64,000 bases of DNA. It comes from Odontesthes bonariensis (lineage: Eukaryota > Chordata > Actinopteri > Atheriniformes > Atherinopsidae). The position numbers were made by a program, and so were the translations under genes. The notes beneath the pieces are model-generated. The model saw only the letters and a list, made by a program, of their open reading frames with translations. It searched no databases and was not told the DNA's origin. Where the stretch lies: positions 12,602,086-12,666,085 of the forward strand of contig NC_134528.1 of the NCBI RefSeq assembly GCF_027942865.1, given 5' to 3'. Within the stretch, counting starts at the first letter, position 1. Each line of letters starts with the position of its first letter. Shown here piece after piece: positions 38,301-49,873 of the stretch.

Positions 38301-41300
38301 GTAAAGGGGGAATGTTTGCATGGCTTCTTAACAACACAAGGTGTAATACTGGACATGTTATTGTGAAGAAGCATCTTTGCACTAGATTATTTAACTGTTA
38401 GCTGCGAGTTTCCATCCATGTTGTTTACTGAGAGAGTTCACCTGTGTTACCAGCCAACGATGCATATGACATCATCAGCTCGGTTGTTGCCAGGTTTACA
38501 AATAACTCCTCAATGCACTCATGAAGATCTCTAGAGGATTAAACCATGCCACTTCCATTTTCCCAACAGTTTCTGATTTCCTTCCATTACTTTCTTCATT
38601 CATTTATTGATTTATATTTAGTTATTTCTCTTCAATAATTTATATGGTAACACCGCCGTTTCCCCTTTTGGGTTAGTAAAGGATCTTTTAGTTCAGTTAA
38701 AAAAATGTAACTTAATACCAAACTTTGGACACTGTCCCCTGTGAAAACTTTTATTCTTAAAAAATGTATCTATAATTCAGTGACAAGACAGTTATATTTA
38801 ATGTTAAGACCAACAGCAGTCCATGAGTTTTTCCTAGTTATTGTCTATACATGACAGTTATAGAGTGCATATAATTGTATGCAGCTCTAATGTCCTGACA
38901 GCACCTTAACACACAACTACAGCACTTCAAGGTTTAACCAGAGTTAGAACAGAGCTGTGTTGGCATGTTGTTCCCATGCAGCTGATTAACATTAGTAGCT
39001 TAATGTCCAGCCAATTTTAACTCGTAGGGCCCACATTGAAAACCTGCTCTACATTAAAGAATAAAGGGCTCTCTGGCTCCCCCGAACTGCACTAACTTTG
39101 GCTCATTATTTAAGAACAAGGGAAAGCTGAGTGCTAGCAGAACTGCTCTGTTACAATTACCCCTATACATTTCCTATAGTTTAACATCTGTTACTTCTAG
39201 CGCCTGTAATATTACTTTGCTTGACCTGCTCTTGAGTTTAAAAAATTTTGAATAAAAACACCTTAAACATGACTGAAGAATGACCAACAATGCTACTTTT
39301 CTTCCTTTATAAATGTGGCTCTGTTTATCAACAGGCTTTTATGAATATCTTGTCCGCATTCAAGCACCACTGCACATAATAAACACTCCTATAATCATAT
39401 CTGAGACTCATTTCTGACTCCTCCTATCCAGACCAAGCCACAGAAAGATGGAACACATGCTTGTGGATTCACTGTAAAGATTTCCCTTTAATCATCTGTG
39501 TTTAGAAGTGTTCACTGTGAATATCATCAGAGAGCATTCAAGGATTCATAATACTGACAGTCCAGGTTTTATAAAGCCTCTGCTACGCAACAGCTCATCA
39601 GGTGTAAAGCTGATATGATTTGATTTGTCAGTGATTTGTATCCTTCTCCCTTCCTGTCTTGTCACTGGGTTGGAGGTATTTAAAGCTTTTTACAATCCTG
39701 ATGGGAAATGGAGGCCTGTGTAGCATCTGGTTGACTTGGAAACAGCTGTGTTTTCACAGCTCTGACTGTGGGTTTATAGCAGCTCAAAGCAGGCCTGGGT
39801 TCACTGGGCCTGTTCAGCAAAACAATGTTAAATCTCACGTGTTCCCCCTCGCAATTTAAGGTCCCACTGAAACACTATCAATGATACAGTTTCTTTTCTT
39901 ATTCTCAGACATTGAGTATAGTCTTGTGAGGGATTTGGAATATCATGAGCTAGTTCTATCTAATAACATAAATGACAGTTCACTTTAGATGTCATAATTC
40001 ATTCTCAACTCCAATGCTGTGGAACAGCCTTCCACAGTGAATTAAATGTGCCCTCTCTATTTCTAAATCACAGCTCAAGGCATTTTTGTTCTCCTTGGCC
40101 TTTAACTGCATTTAGCGCTCTAAGCAGCTTTTACATTGTTTTATCTCTTACTCTTTAAGAAAGCCACTGTTATTTGGTTTTTATCAAGCATTTTCTCTTT
40201 TTTATTTTAACCTGTCCCTGCTTATTTGATTTAGTTTTCTATTGCTATTGAAGATTACAGCACAACCATAACTGTGGTAGTTTTAAATGTGCTATATAAA
40301 TAACACTTGATTTGATTTTGGTTAAACTGATGCAAGCCTTTGTTTTCATGTTCTCGGTTGTGTTGTCGACACACTTAAAAGAAAGGAAAAAAAAAAGCAA
40401 ATATAACAAGTGTCTTCTGTTACCACTCCCACGCAAACATGATGAATCAGCAACACAAAGGAGGTGATGCAAAAGTAAGTCCAAAACACAAACAGTTGCT
40501 TTATCAAGCATTTTTCTCTCATTCAACACTTTGATCACAGCACTCAAAAGGACAGGGTTTGATAATTATATCAATATGCCATGTAATTTAACACTGATTA
40601 CACAGATGTTCTTCCTCTGCTCTATTCTAACCAGCTGCTCTCTCCTCAAAAATAAAAAAATATGGTTGAGCAGTCATCGTTTAATCTGCTTTATCCTCGG
40701 TTTCTTTGAGCATATCAGACATTGTACAGAGCGTCAGCTCACGGACTGAACCAGCTCCACTGAAAATTTGCGTAAGAAAAAGAAAGTCTGCTACACTTGT
40801 GCTGAAGCACTGCATAATACTGGCTCTCAAACTAACAAACACACTGGAACAAGCACAAATTGATTACCCACACATGCAGATACATGTTACCCAGGTATAC
40901 AAAAGCACAAGGAAGAGCAAACACACACCCACATATTCCTGTCACACACAAGAATAACTGCATACACATAGGAAAGGTTTAGTATTGAGTAGCTGCACTT
41001 TGTGTGCAGGATTAAAGATGACTGATGCTCAAGCAGATTACTCGGAGTTGTCGAGGTCACATGACCAAAACTGGCACAACAGTTTGTAGCAACAGCAGCA
41101 GGTCATGCAGAGCTGTGGCCATGACCACAGTCTAAAAAAGCCCACTCAGTTGTGTTCTAGCTCCTAAAGTGAGCCACTGTTGGCCCGATAACGGTTGCCA
41201 GATTTGGTTAGGTTGTAGGTGTGTGGATTTAGGTCAGCTTAGGCTCGAAGTACTTTGTCAGATTCTAGTGGCTTACGTCTTCTGGCCTCAAACCATTTCG

Positions 41301-44300
41301 CTTCCCCGGTAATGGTACCAGTATAACCTGGAGCCCACAAAAAGAGCAACAGAGAATGTTTGTACTGCTTCACAATACATATAATTTCAGGTTCTTGGAG
41401 TATTTCCACTCTGAGTAGTTTTGGCCCCATCCCAAATCCTCCCCTTGGTTCTACCCCACCATTGTGCAGAGGTAAGATGCCCCTTAAAAACTTCTGTTCC
41501 ACAAAATCTTAGATTCTTTATGCATATACTGCATGTATTTGATTGCTAGAGCTGTTATTAATATCTTACATACTGGTACAAAATCAGTAAATAAATCAAT
41601 GTTACTATGGCAGTGTGTATTAGATTGGTAGAAATTGACACGATTAGGGTAAGCTAGAGCATTTACAATGCTACATATAAGTCTACAAGGGTAATTTACA
41701 TGGCCTTGTAAAGGGCTGTTTTGCACGAGTCTATTTTATTGATAAAGCCTTGAACTTGGATTCTATGTTTTCGATTAGAATTGACTTGCATTTACATTGT
41801 CATTACATTGTTCCTCCTAATGTAGGAGATTTAAATATAAAGTTCCCCTGCAGCTTCACAGACATCTGTGCCATGATGAGGTTTTCCTGACCAGCACCAC
41901 AAGTACAAAATAAGGAAAGGTTTAGGATCCCCTTTCGTCAGTTTAAGGGAAAGGCAGTATAACATACAGGAAAAACAAATTCAAAACAGGCTGATGTATT
42001 ATTTTGAAAACATATCATATTGTACAGCGCATGACATAATTTGTAGTTCCATAACAGCATGTCCCCTTACCGCAGTCACATTTCTGCTTTCCTCAAACCA
42101 AAAGTACCACATTTATCTTCAAAAATAATCAACCATATGTTTCTGTAATTACACCGTAAAAAAGGGCGCCTCAGTAATCTCCAAATTTGACATCATAAAT
42201 CCTATGTTGATGACTGTTAGGTCTTAATGTGCAGCGGCTGAAGCTATTTTTTTTTTAGCAGATTTCCCAATCAAATACACAAACCTACAAGAATTAGGAA
42301 TGGCTCACAGAGGAAACTTTGATCTTCATATGAGATGTAAGGACGCCCTCTTCTGGCAAACATGAACAAATTCACAGAGAAGACTCAGCTTCTCAGCGTG
42401 AGCAAATTCTTCTGCTACATTTTGATCTTTAAAACAGCCAAAGTTTCTAAAAAAGAAAGATTTAATTTAGAAATATATGAATTATGTCATTTTTCTATTA
42501 TTTTTCTGTAAAGCAATCTTAGAAGCACAAATAAAGCAAGACAATAAGACTAATAACTGCTGACACAGTTTAAAGCGAGTGTGTCCAACATTTATGCCTA
42601 GTAAGGAGCTTGAGTGTTTTTGTTGTGGATTCAGGGAGTCACTGACCTGTATTTGCCCGTCCTGACTTGCACACCCTTCATTCCACAGTGTTGGGCCCCT
42701 CCGACATCATTTACAAGATCATCACCGATCATCAGTGCCTAAAATTGATGTACAAGAAAGACAACATTGGCTTATTAACCATCAGAGCTAAAATCTGTTC
42801 TGTGGGCTTTGTGAGGAGGAACAACTGGATCTCAATGTTGTTGTTTTTTTGTTCTTTTTTTTTTAAAACCATGCAGCAGGCACATAAATCAGGGAGATCA
42901 AGCTGGAGGTGAGCAGTAGCAAGAACAGTAAGCGAAACAAATAATAGTAGTGTACAGAAAAGAGTTTTGAGTGAGTCATTCAACAAACTAGCAATTTGCA
43001 CTCAGAAAAAAAACAAAACCTAAGAGAGTAACTGAGTGCTCTGGAGAGGGCAACATATTTAGTCATATCTCAGTGACAGAAAGGAAATCTAAAGAACAGG
43101 GTTAGGCTTAGACTGAGATAAAATTGACTTTCTTCGAAAGCTGCAAGCTGCTGCATTCAAAAATAGACAGGCTTAGAGTTACTATAGGGTTTGTGCTTAT
43201 TTCTAGATTTAGGATAGACCGAGACAAACTCATGTTCAGACCAACCAATCAGGCAAAGTCTTAGCTTTCCTCCGCGATAGGTTTCAGCACGTAGACTATT
43301 TTAAGCCTCTTACTTCCAAATAAGAAGCTGACAACTTCTGAAACGGCAACAGGTATGTCTCAGACCATACTCTGCAGTGTACACTATGCCGGAAGGCTTC
43401 ATCACTTCCACTATCCTCCCCATCACAGACCATGTCACCATGCCTCAGAAACATCACAAAAACAGTCAAACAGTCAAATGCCATCCATCCATCCATTATC
43501 TTCCACTTGTCCGGGGGTCGGGTCGCGGGGGCAGCAGCCTGAGCAGAGAAACCCAGACGTCCCTGTCCCCGGCCACTTCCTCCAGCTCTTCTGGGGGGAC
43601 CCCGAGGCGTTCCCAGGCCAGCCGAGAAACATAGTCTCTCCAACGTGTCTTGGGTCTTCCCTGGGGCCTCCTCCCAGTAGTCCCATATAGTCAAATGAAT
43701 ATATTATATTCCAAAACACTTTCCCTGGACCTTGATGGATATACTCATGTAGTCGAGGGAGAATGTGAAAGACAATTCATAATAATCCACACTCTTTTTA
43801 CACTACACTTACACGAAGATATGAAGCAATAAATTACGAATTAGTTGCTTACGAGGGTGTACGATAGACCCGAAGATGCACCACTATAAAAAATGATCTG
43901 TTAGCCCGATTCTTCCATTGGAAGCCCAAGAACAAACCGGAGAGATCTTAAAGCAAACAAAGTTTTTTTTATTGTTTATTAGTGGTCAGACCGAGCCCCG
44001 ATTCCCGGAAATATTTCATATTTATCTTCTTCACATTTTTATTTATTACTTACATGCGACCCAGTATAATTGGCCATGAACAGGCCAACCACCGCCCACG
44101 TCATGTTGTTTGGATGTGATAAACAACATGTGTGTGAGTATTGTTTTTAGGTGTGTATCTAATGTACCAGACCTATCTGATGGGTGGGTAGTGCAAGATG
44201 TAAGGTTGGATCTACAGCACAAGTGATTAGATGCACAGAAATATTTCTGCATCCACCTAAAGAGTTTTTTTCAAATCTATTATTCCACTCAGTCGAATGT

Positions 44301-46042
44301 TGAAGGTGTTAAGAAAGAAGAAAAAGCATAGCCTCTCTGAGTGCACACATTCTTAAACTTGATTTCACAAAACATCTGCATGTCTCATGGTTCACATTTT
44401 GCACATCCCTGCACAAAATGAGACCTTTTTACAAATACCAATAACAGTTTTTTGCCGTTTATCTATGTAAATGCAGTTCTTGTTCTTCCGGTTTTTATTT
44501 TCTTTTATTCTGTTTATTGTCACTCTAAAGCACCAAACTACTCTGTGTAAGAAAACTCAATTGCGAGGCCAATTCTGATGGCTTTACAGTTGGGTTATGG
44601 TGGCTAAACCCACTAACAGCTGGCTGCTATAAACGAGGAGAGCAGAAATACCATTTAATGATCTAGTGAGTTTGGTAAGTTCCATTCTTTACTTCCTAGG
44701 CCAGCCAAAGGTCAGTGCACACTTCAAGCACACAATACAGATGCATATTATGTATTTTAACCTGCACCAAAGGAAGAAGCTACTGTTACACAACAAGATA
44801 TTAAATCTGCCTGGCCTATCTTGTGCTCTGGATACATTTTTTGCCACATACCTCGTGTGGTTGAAGTCCCATGTCATTGAGAACACTCTGGAAGAATGTA
44901 GGGGATGGCTTTCCAATAACTTCAGCCTTTACATCACAAGCATACTAGAGGGAACAATCATTCAATCTTCATAAGTTTGTACAGAACCAGTGTTTGTGGT
45001 TTTCAATAAATATATCAGTGGAAATTATGCACCTAAAATACCTCAAGAGCCTTCATGTAAACACCAACATCTAACTTCAAACCATCCGTTTCCTTATAGT
45101 ACCTCCTGAGAAGAAAGGACAACATTGAAAAACTTTTTTAATTTCTGTAAAAAATAATTCTGATGTCCTACTTGGCATGAAAAGTATAGTAACAATCTTT
45201 TTACCCTTGGCCCAGAGATAACAGCACCGGCTTCTCTAGCCCTATGAGGACGCTGAACGCTTCATTTAAGTTCTGATAGGAAAATCTTTCAGCTGCATCT
45301 CCAATGATCACACAGTTTGGGTTGGCCTGGTCAACACCGTCAAACTCTGGGAGAAGTCCTGCAGGAGAGAAATATTTTTGAACAGTCAAATTGACTTACA
45401 ATGAGCAGATACTTTGGTTGCATTGCTAACAAGAGCTTTGAAACCAACTCAGATGTGGGAAGGCGCAAGATAAACGCATTACCGTCATATACCAGCAGGT
45501 GGGGCCGTAAACCCCTCTCTCTGAGAACCGCTATGGCTGCGGGAGCGGGAGGGAAGACTTCGTTTACGGAAATGTCAAAGCCCAGTCTTTGGAGTTTGCC
45601 TACAAACTTCTCTCTGGTCGCCTGCGTTTCATTGGTGCAGAAGCGCAGCTTTAGGTCAGATGCTTTGAGCCTGACAGTGAGTTAGGAAGTCAGACTGACG
45701 TGAGTCTCACACACACTCCGGCAACAAACACAGGTGAAAAGATTGTTGTAATGGTCACATACACAGTAAAGACTACTGAGCGCATACAGGCTGCTGTTAT
45801 TCATGAATGAATGTGTACAGAATCCTTGTGCATTGCTACAGATTTAAGAGTCCTGCAAACTGAATATGGAATTATCATAAAATGTCTTAAACGTCGCGGA
45901 TATTCACTCACTTTTTCACCGCTTCGATCGATCCCGGAATAGCAACCCCGTCGCCCTCACCGCTGTCATACAGAACTCCACACAAGTCTAAAATGACACC
46001 TTTCAAACTGTTCGCACACCCTGGCCAGCTTGTGTCGGCCAT
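24358..46042 (-). CDS. lhpp: LHPP, phospholysine phosphohistidine inorganic pyrophosphate phosphatase, seven exons
   Basis: Minus-strand exons 46042-45912, 45670-45483, 45358-45205, 45105-45042, 44944-44852, 42738-42647 and 24454-24358 join to 819 nt, giving 272 aa (human 270). LHPP is a cytosolic HAD-family phosphatase that acts on phosphohistidine, phospholysine and pyrophosphate. HAD motif I is [10 protein letters not shown] with the nucleophile Asp at residue 19. Motif II is CTNET at residues 55-59. The motif III Lys is K191 in GKPSP. Motif IV is [10 protein letters not shown] at 215-224. The cap-domain region contains LLPEFDGVD and [12 protein letters not shown]. All introns are GT-AG with matching phases. 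The last intron spans about 18 kb. The motif I residue two after the nucleophile is Cys, where human LHPP has Ser. Confidence 0.95.
35325..35356. repeat. (TA)n microsatellite
   Basis: About 16 TA units in lhpp intron 6, followed by an A-rich tract. Confidence 0.9.
38560..38700 (+). mobile_element. possible decayed LINE tail
   Basis: A patch reading CGTTTCCCCTTTTGGG followed by TTAGTAAAGGATCTTTTAG resembles the 'TTTCCCC-TTGTGGGACTAATAAAGGATTAT' type of tail common at fish LINE insertions. Only the tail remains and it is diverged. Confidence 0.3.
39990..40315 (+). mobile_element. LINE (L2-like) 3' end fragment
   Basis: The segment opens with CCAATGCTGTGGAACAGCCT, a diverged form of the WN-LP sequence at the C terminus of L2-type reverse transcriptase. 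It closes with GTGCTATATAAATAACACTT and a TGATTTGATTTT tail, which is the familiar 3' end of fish L2 LINEs. Stops interrupt the reading frame, so this is a 5'-truncated dead copy. Confidence 0.65.
42647..42738 (-). CDS. lhpp: lhpp coding exon 6 (residues 211-241)
   Basis: Encodes [20 protein letters not shown] followed by [11 protein letters not shown]. It includes the HAD motif IV aspartates D216, D217 and D221 that coordinate Mg2+. It ends in a split Arg codon at the GTCAGT donor. Confidence 0.93.
42739..44851 (-). other. lhpp intron 5 (2.1 kb)
   Basis: Contains a LINE fragment at 43478-43695. The rest, including 43840-44260, holds no recognisable gene or repeat. Confidence 0.65.
43478..43695 (-). 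mobile_element. LINE reverse transcriptase C-terminal fragment with CCAT tail
   Basis: Read on the minus strand, two frames carry pieces of a conserved fish LINE C terminus: [19 protein letters not shown] in one and [18 protein letters not shown] in another, ending in a WMDG-like repeat from (ATGG)n. The plus strand shows the matching CCATCCATCCATTATCTTCC end at about 43483. The coding sequence is frameshifted and only about 200 bp survive, so this is an inactive fragment. The family (RTE-like or other) is not certain. Confidence 0.65.
44852..44944 (-). CDS. lhpp: lhpp coding exon 5 (residues 180-210)
   Basis: Encodes [20 protein letters not shown] and then [11 protein letters not shown]. 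It carries the HAD motif III lysine K191 in GKPSP. It is 31 whole codons, flanked by CTAG before and GTATGT after. Confidence 0.92.
45042..45105 (-). CDS. lhpp: lhpp coding exon 4 (residues 158-179)
   Basis: A 64-nt exon encoding [20 protein letters not shown] and E after a split Gly codon. The RYYKE-G-LDVG-YMKALE sequence is a signature of LHPP. Flanked by TTCTCAG and GTATTT. Confidence 0.92.
45205..45358 (-). CDS. lhpp: lhpp coding exon 3 (residues 107-158)
   Basis: Encodes [20 protein letters not shown] and the [20 protein letters not shown] stretch, part of the cap domain. The acceptor is CTCCTGCAG and the donor is GTAAAA. Confidence 0.93.
45483..45670 (-). CDS. lhpp: lhpp coding exon 2 (residues 44-107)
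   Basis: Encodes [20 protein letters not shown] and onward to [10 protein letters not shown]. The motif II CTNET (residues 55-59) supplies the Thr that contacts phosphate. The acceptor is CTCACTGTCAG and the donor is GTAATG. Confidence 0.93.
45912..46042 (-). CDS. lhpp: lhpp coding exon 1 (residues 1-44)
   Basis: The ATG at 46042 opens [20 protein letters not shown] and continues through the nucleophile motif [10 protein letters not shown] to SIEAVKK. The exon ends at a GTGAGT donor. It is the first in-frame ATG, and its distance from motif I matches the family. Confidence 0.93.
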
Positions 46043-46664
46043 GACGAAGTGCTTAGTGCGCATGCGTTAAACTGCAAGGCCGCCTGTAAGAGTGGAGCCA
46101 CAGGAGCGCATGCACAGAAAAACATTTGTACATGTATTCCATCATTTAGATCTGCATTTTCATTCGTAGAACTTAACACCCCCACCCATTACCCTTGCTC
46201 CCATTTCTTTACGTGTTTTCCCAACTACTTTAGCTTTTCGAATTAAAAAAATTGAGCGATGAAATGAGCAGCATCTAAATTTGGACTGCCAGCATTAACA
46301 GCATACTGTTAACTATGGGCTATCCCGCCTTCCCAAGTTGGCCAAGTATTATTACAGCCAGGTCACCATGACATAACTGGCTGAAACCAGCCTTGCAACC
46401 AGCTGACTACGGGTTCTTGCCAGCATGATAATGTGGGCAAGCATAGTATTTTTTTTTCTTTGGTAAAGGATCTTATCCAGTTTCAAAGGGAATGAGTTGG
46501 GAAACATTGAAACACCTTTCCTGAGCATTTAGAACATTTGAACAGTTGTAATAATGTCTCCTGCTTGATAACCTACCTCTAAATATTTTTTGTCAGTTAA
46601 TAACATTCCTCAGGTAAGAAAACCCAGTGTACAACCCAGTGCTAAAGCAGATTGCAGTGTCTAT

Positions 46665-46830
46665 TAGAATAGAAGAATAGAAAAATACTTTATTTACCCC
46701 CCAATGGGGGAAATTCAAATTCGTCAAGTAGCTCAACATTTTTTTTAAATATTTACAATGATTGAATTAACAACAATAAAACAACAATAATAATACTACT
46801 ACTAACTAAATAATAATAAATGACTAAATA
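46665..46830 (-). mobile_element. LINE 3' end fragment, minus orientation
   Basis: Read on the minus strand, the segment ends ...GAGCTACTTGACGAATTTG, then a CCCCCATTGGGGGG stretch, then TAAATAAAGTATTTTTCTAT. It matches the tail at 61097-61165 over about 60 bases and through the AT-rich stretch before it. The copies are in opposite orientation, 14 kb apart. Only the terminal part is present. Confidence 0.6.
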
Positions 46831-47239
46831 TTTCCTGTTTAATGGAAAAAAATAAGGAAAACAGAATTATAAAGGATAAATGCATGAGTGAATCAATAAA
46901 ACATCTTTTAAAATGATAAAATATATTTTAAAAAAGGATTTATTTTTTTATTTTTAGGAACAACAAAAATATCTGGACGCGTTTTTCAAAAAATGTACCT
47001 CTATTTCGTAATCAGGTTGTTTATTTTTAAAATATACCTCTTCACATTTTCTTTTTCCTTTCGTACTTTGTACTGTACTCTATTTCCACATGTTTTGGTT
47101 CACTTATTATATTATTTGCTATCTCCTTAGAGAAATGTAGGCTTTGAAATGACTCTTTTCTCTGCAATCATTAGAAAAAGTTGCAACATGAAGGCGTGTC
47201 CTGTGACGCAAGCACGCATGAAAAGGTCCCGGCGAACGT

Positions 47240-47331
47240 CGCAGACAGTCATATAATCCACACCGGAACAGCACGCATCACAGACCTAAGCGGCATCACC
47301 AACTGAATCTCCTCTGCGCTACATATTTCTG
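47240..47331 (+). promoter_or_regulatory. oat: candidate oat promoter and non-coding exon 1
   Basis: A TATAA box at about 47252-47256 lies downstream of a CpG-containing stretch with a TGACGCAAG site (47202-47210). About 25-30 bases after it begins a GC-richer segment that ends in TTTCTG before a GTAAATG donor at 47332. Vertebrate OAT genes have a non-coding first exon, and the coding exon at 59647 begins with a splice acceptor, so an upstream exon must exist. This is the best candidate seen, but there is no transcript evidence. Confidence 0.4.
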
Positions 47332-49870
47332 GTAAATGTTTATTTTTTTTTTGTTTGGTCTTCTCTTTGAAAATGTGTGAATTGATCAATTAACCAGGTT
47401 AATGGGAAAACTGACGACACGGTGTTAGCTAGTCGATGTTTGCTAGCATTCCTGTATTACAGGAATGTGACGTTCTAGAATGAATGCGGTTAGCATTCAT
47501 CCTAAAGTGTTTGGGTGATAATTATCGTGCATTTATTTATGGCTTGCCGAGTTTCATGTTTGACCATTCACTTCCTGTGTTTGTTTTTTTTTTACTTTAG
47601 ACAAGTTTCAAGTTACTTGGTTAGATGCTTATGACATAATAGCAGATGTTCTGAGGAAGCAGCAGAGTTCTCACTATCCTCTAACTGGAACTCAGACTGC
47701 AGGCCTTTATTTAGCTCCTGGCTGTCATTTAGGTGGGTGTACTGTGGAGGCTGATCCCCAGCAACCTATCATCTCTCAAGAACTGAGGGACGAGTCACTG
47801 AAGCAGGTTCATTCTCCTGTTATGGTGTTGCCTGTTTGCTTTATGTGTTCATTCACTGTCACACGTTATTGATTACCATACTTGGGGTATCTCGTGAGCT
47901 CACTGGGTTTTTTCCAGGAAGTAAAAAGTATGTCACAATGAGATCAAATGACTCCTGTAATAATCAGGATCTGCAACAATTGACAGACGGTCCTAAGAAT
48001 CTCACCTGCGTTATCTTGGACAGCTTTTCAAATGATCCAAGTGCCAAACAGACGAGTGACAGATCCACTCCAAAAAAAAAAAAACACTTTAAAACGTTTT
48101 AAAAGAGAGTAAAGTGGGTCTCACCCCCACTTTTACTAGTAACAGTGAATTTGATGGCCAGCAACAAAAAGGATAGTCGATGTTACAGGTCTTGAGAAGT
48201 GTTTACATTTATTTCGGGTTGCGTCCAAATGGAAAAGTCTGGAACATCACAGTTGAGTTGCCGCACTGCTGTGGGATTATCTTTTGTTAACTCGTATCCA
48301 GTGAAGGTCAGGTCCTCCATTGTGTTCCGTGTGAAAGAGAAACACGGTTCAGCATACCTCTGAAGCCTATGTGCTGTGTGGAGTTACAAGGTTAACATTT
48401 GCCCCAGTGTTCAACCTCTGAGACAAAGAATTTTGTTTCTTGTGCTGCACAAAAAAGTCTTTACAACTCAGCTATGTTGTGATGTATGGCACATCATTTA
48501 GAGTTTCCGCATTGCTTTATTCATTCATTGTTAACTGATGTGTTGTAATCGCAGTCTCATTTTCACAATCTTACAACTTGCTTCCAACGAAAGCTGCAAA
48601 ACTCGAGTCCTGTTTCAAACTTTACCGGAGACGGAGCCACTTCCCTGCAGGTACTGTGTACCTAACTGGGCTCCAACAATACAGTTTCCCTTTCACACAG
48701 CACACAGAATCCCACTTCATTCCGAAAAGGTATACTCTGCCTTAACTTCCACTTCAAATGACTCCGCAGTAGTTGCAGACATTTAACGATTCTTGTTCTT
48801 ATCAGCATATTTGAACACGACACCCGAGTGTGTGTGAGCGCAGCCTTGCAAATTATTTAAACGCTATAATTAATTGAACGTGGTGCAAAGAAAAGGTATC
48901 AAATGGTACAGTGTTGTTTATCTGCGAAACAGGAATGATTATTTATATTTTGATTCCAGCTGCATGTCTCCAAAAAATTGTAAACGGACATTATTTATTT
49001 AAAAAAAAAAAAAGAAAAAAAAAAGGGCATCCCAGACAGGTCTATCAGTTTTCAAGTGGGGGGGGGGGGGGGGGAGCTCACCACCAGACTTTATGGCAAA
49101 TGGTTCAATTCATCTGTCAGTAAAGTTCTCCAAAGCAAATCTGTAAAGATTCTTTGGATTTCAACATTTATTGTAGTATATTAAAACATTCAGAGATTTC
49201 TTTACAAAAGGAAGAAGACTGAAAACTTCGCCGGATTGGATGCCTAGTGTTGCCGTGTTGCCTGCACAGTGGGCGTGTACAGAGGGGCGAGTATACGAAG
49301 TTGTAGATAGAACATACGGTAGAATGGCTCCGGGGGAAAGTAAATAACTTGTGATTTTAACCAACCGAAGTTTCTCCCTCTAAAAATTTGAGTTTTGGAG
49401 GGAAATTAATGTGTATAAATCGTCAGGAATGGAACATTATTTCATATTGCACCATGGATGTGGATCTGCGAGCGAGGAGAGTTGCTGCTGCTGCGACACA
49501 GGAGAACACATGATCTACTGTCATTGGGTAACGCACTACGGCTGCCGTGGCAAATTTGCATAAACTTAGAGCGAGCCCAACTTTTTGACGTGCCGCAGGT
49601 CCCCCGCTCGCCGTGCCGGAATCCCAGCATGCTTTGCGAGCACGGCGACAACGATCGGCCGGATTTCATTGAAAATGAACTGAATGCGTTGGATACGGCT
49701 TGCGTTGACGGAACAATGGACGACTAGCGTTAGCCTATATGATGGACTCTGAAGTGGAAAGTGTGAACTTGAAGTTTCATGAATCAAATTGGTGGAATCA
49801 TCATTTGCAAGGCAATTTCAGGACAGTTTACATTCACTCAACAATTCACTTTGAGGAGACTTGATTCGCA
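47332..49870. other. non-coding, probably start of oat intron 1
   Basis: No recognised gene. It has a 17-base G run at 49058-49074 preceded by an A-rich stretch. A GC-rich patch at 49450-49730 supports overlapping open frames on both strands (up to 89 codons) with no known homology. Confidence 0.45.
49058..49074. repeat. poly-G run (17 G)
   Basis: Seventeen uninterrupted G residues on the plus strand, about 30 bases after an A-rich tract. It could form a G-quadruplex and is prone to length error. Confidence 0.85.
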
Positions 49871-49873
49871 GAC

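Larger units (their letters stand above)
24455..42646 (-). other. lhpp intron 6 (18.2 kb)
   Basis: This long intron separates the last coding exon from the rest of lhpp. The only repeats recognised are an L2-like LINE 3' end near 39990-40315, a (TA)n run at 35325-35356, a decayed LINE-tail-like patch near 38640-38695 and scattered A/T runs. Open frames of up to 129 codons (36543-36932, plus) resemble no known protein. Most of the stretch is ordinary unique-looking AT-rich DNA. Confidence 0.6.
46043..47331. other. lhpp-oat head-to-head spacer with likely divergent promoters
   Basis: The lhpp start codon and the candidate oat first exon are divergent and about 1.2 kb apart. Sequence just upstream of lhpp (46043-46130) is relatively GC- and CpG-rich. 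The middle contains a LINE tail (46670-46830) and AT-rich DNA. No coding region was found. Confidence 0.45.

Noticed and set aside
38020..38382. 120-codon minus-strand frame and an overlapping plus-strand frame in lhpp intron 6
   Set aside because: Composition is like the surrounding intron; no homology recognised.
43296..43694. 132-codon frame read as a possible gene
   Set aside because: Its conserved-looking part is the LINE C terminus in a broken frame; the rest is intronic read-through.
49442..49787. Overlapping 70-90-codon frames on both strands in a GC-rich patch
   Set aside because: Neither strand shows a recognised domain; the patch may be part of a repeat, but this could not be supported.
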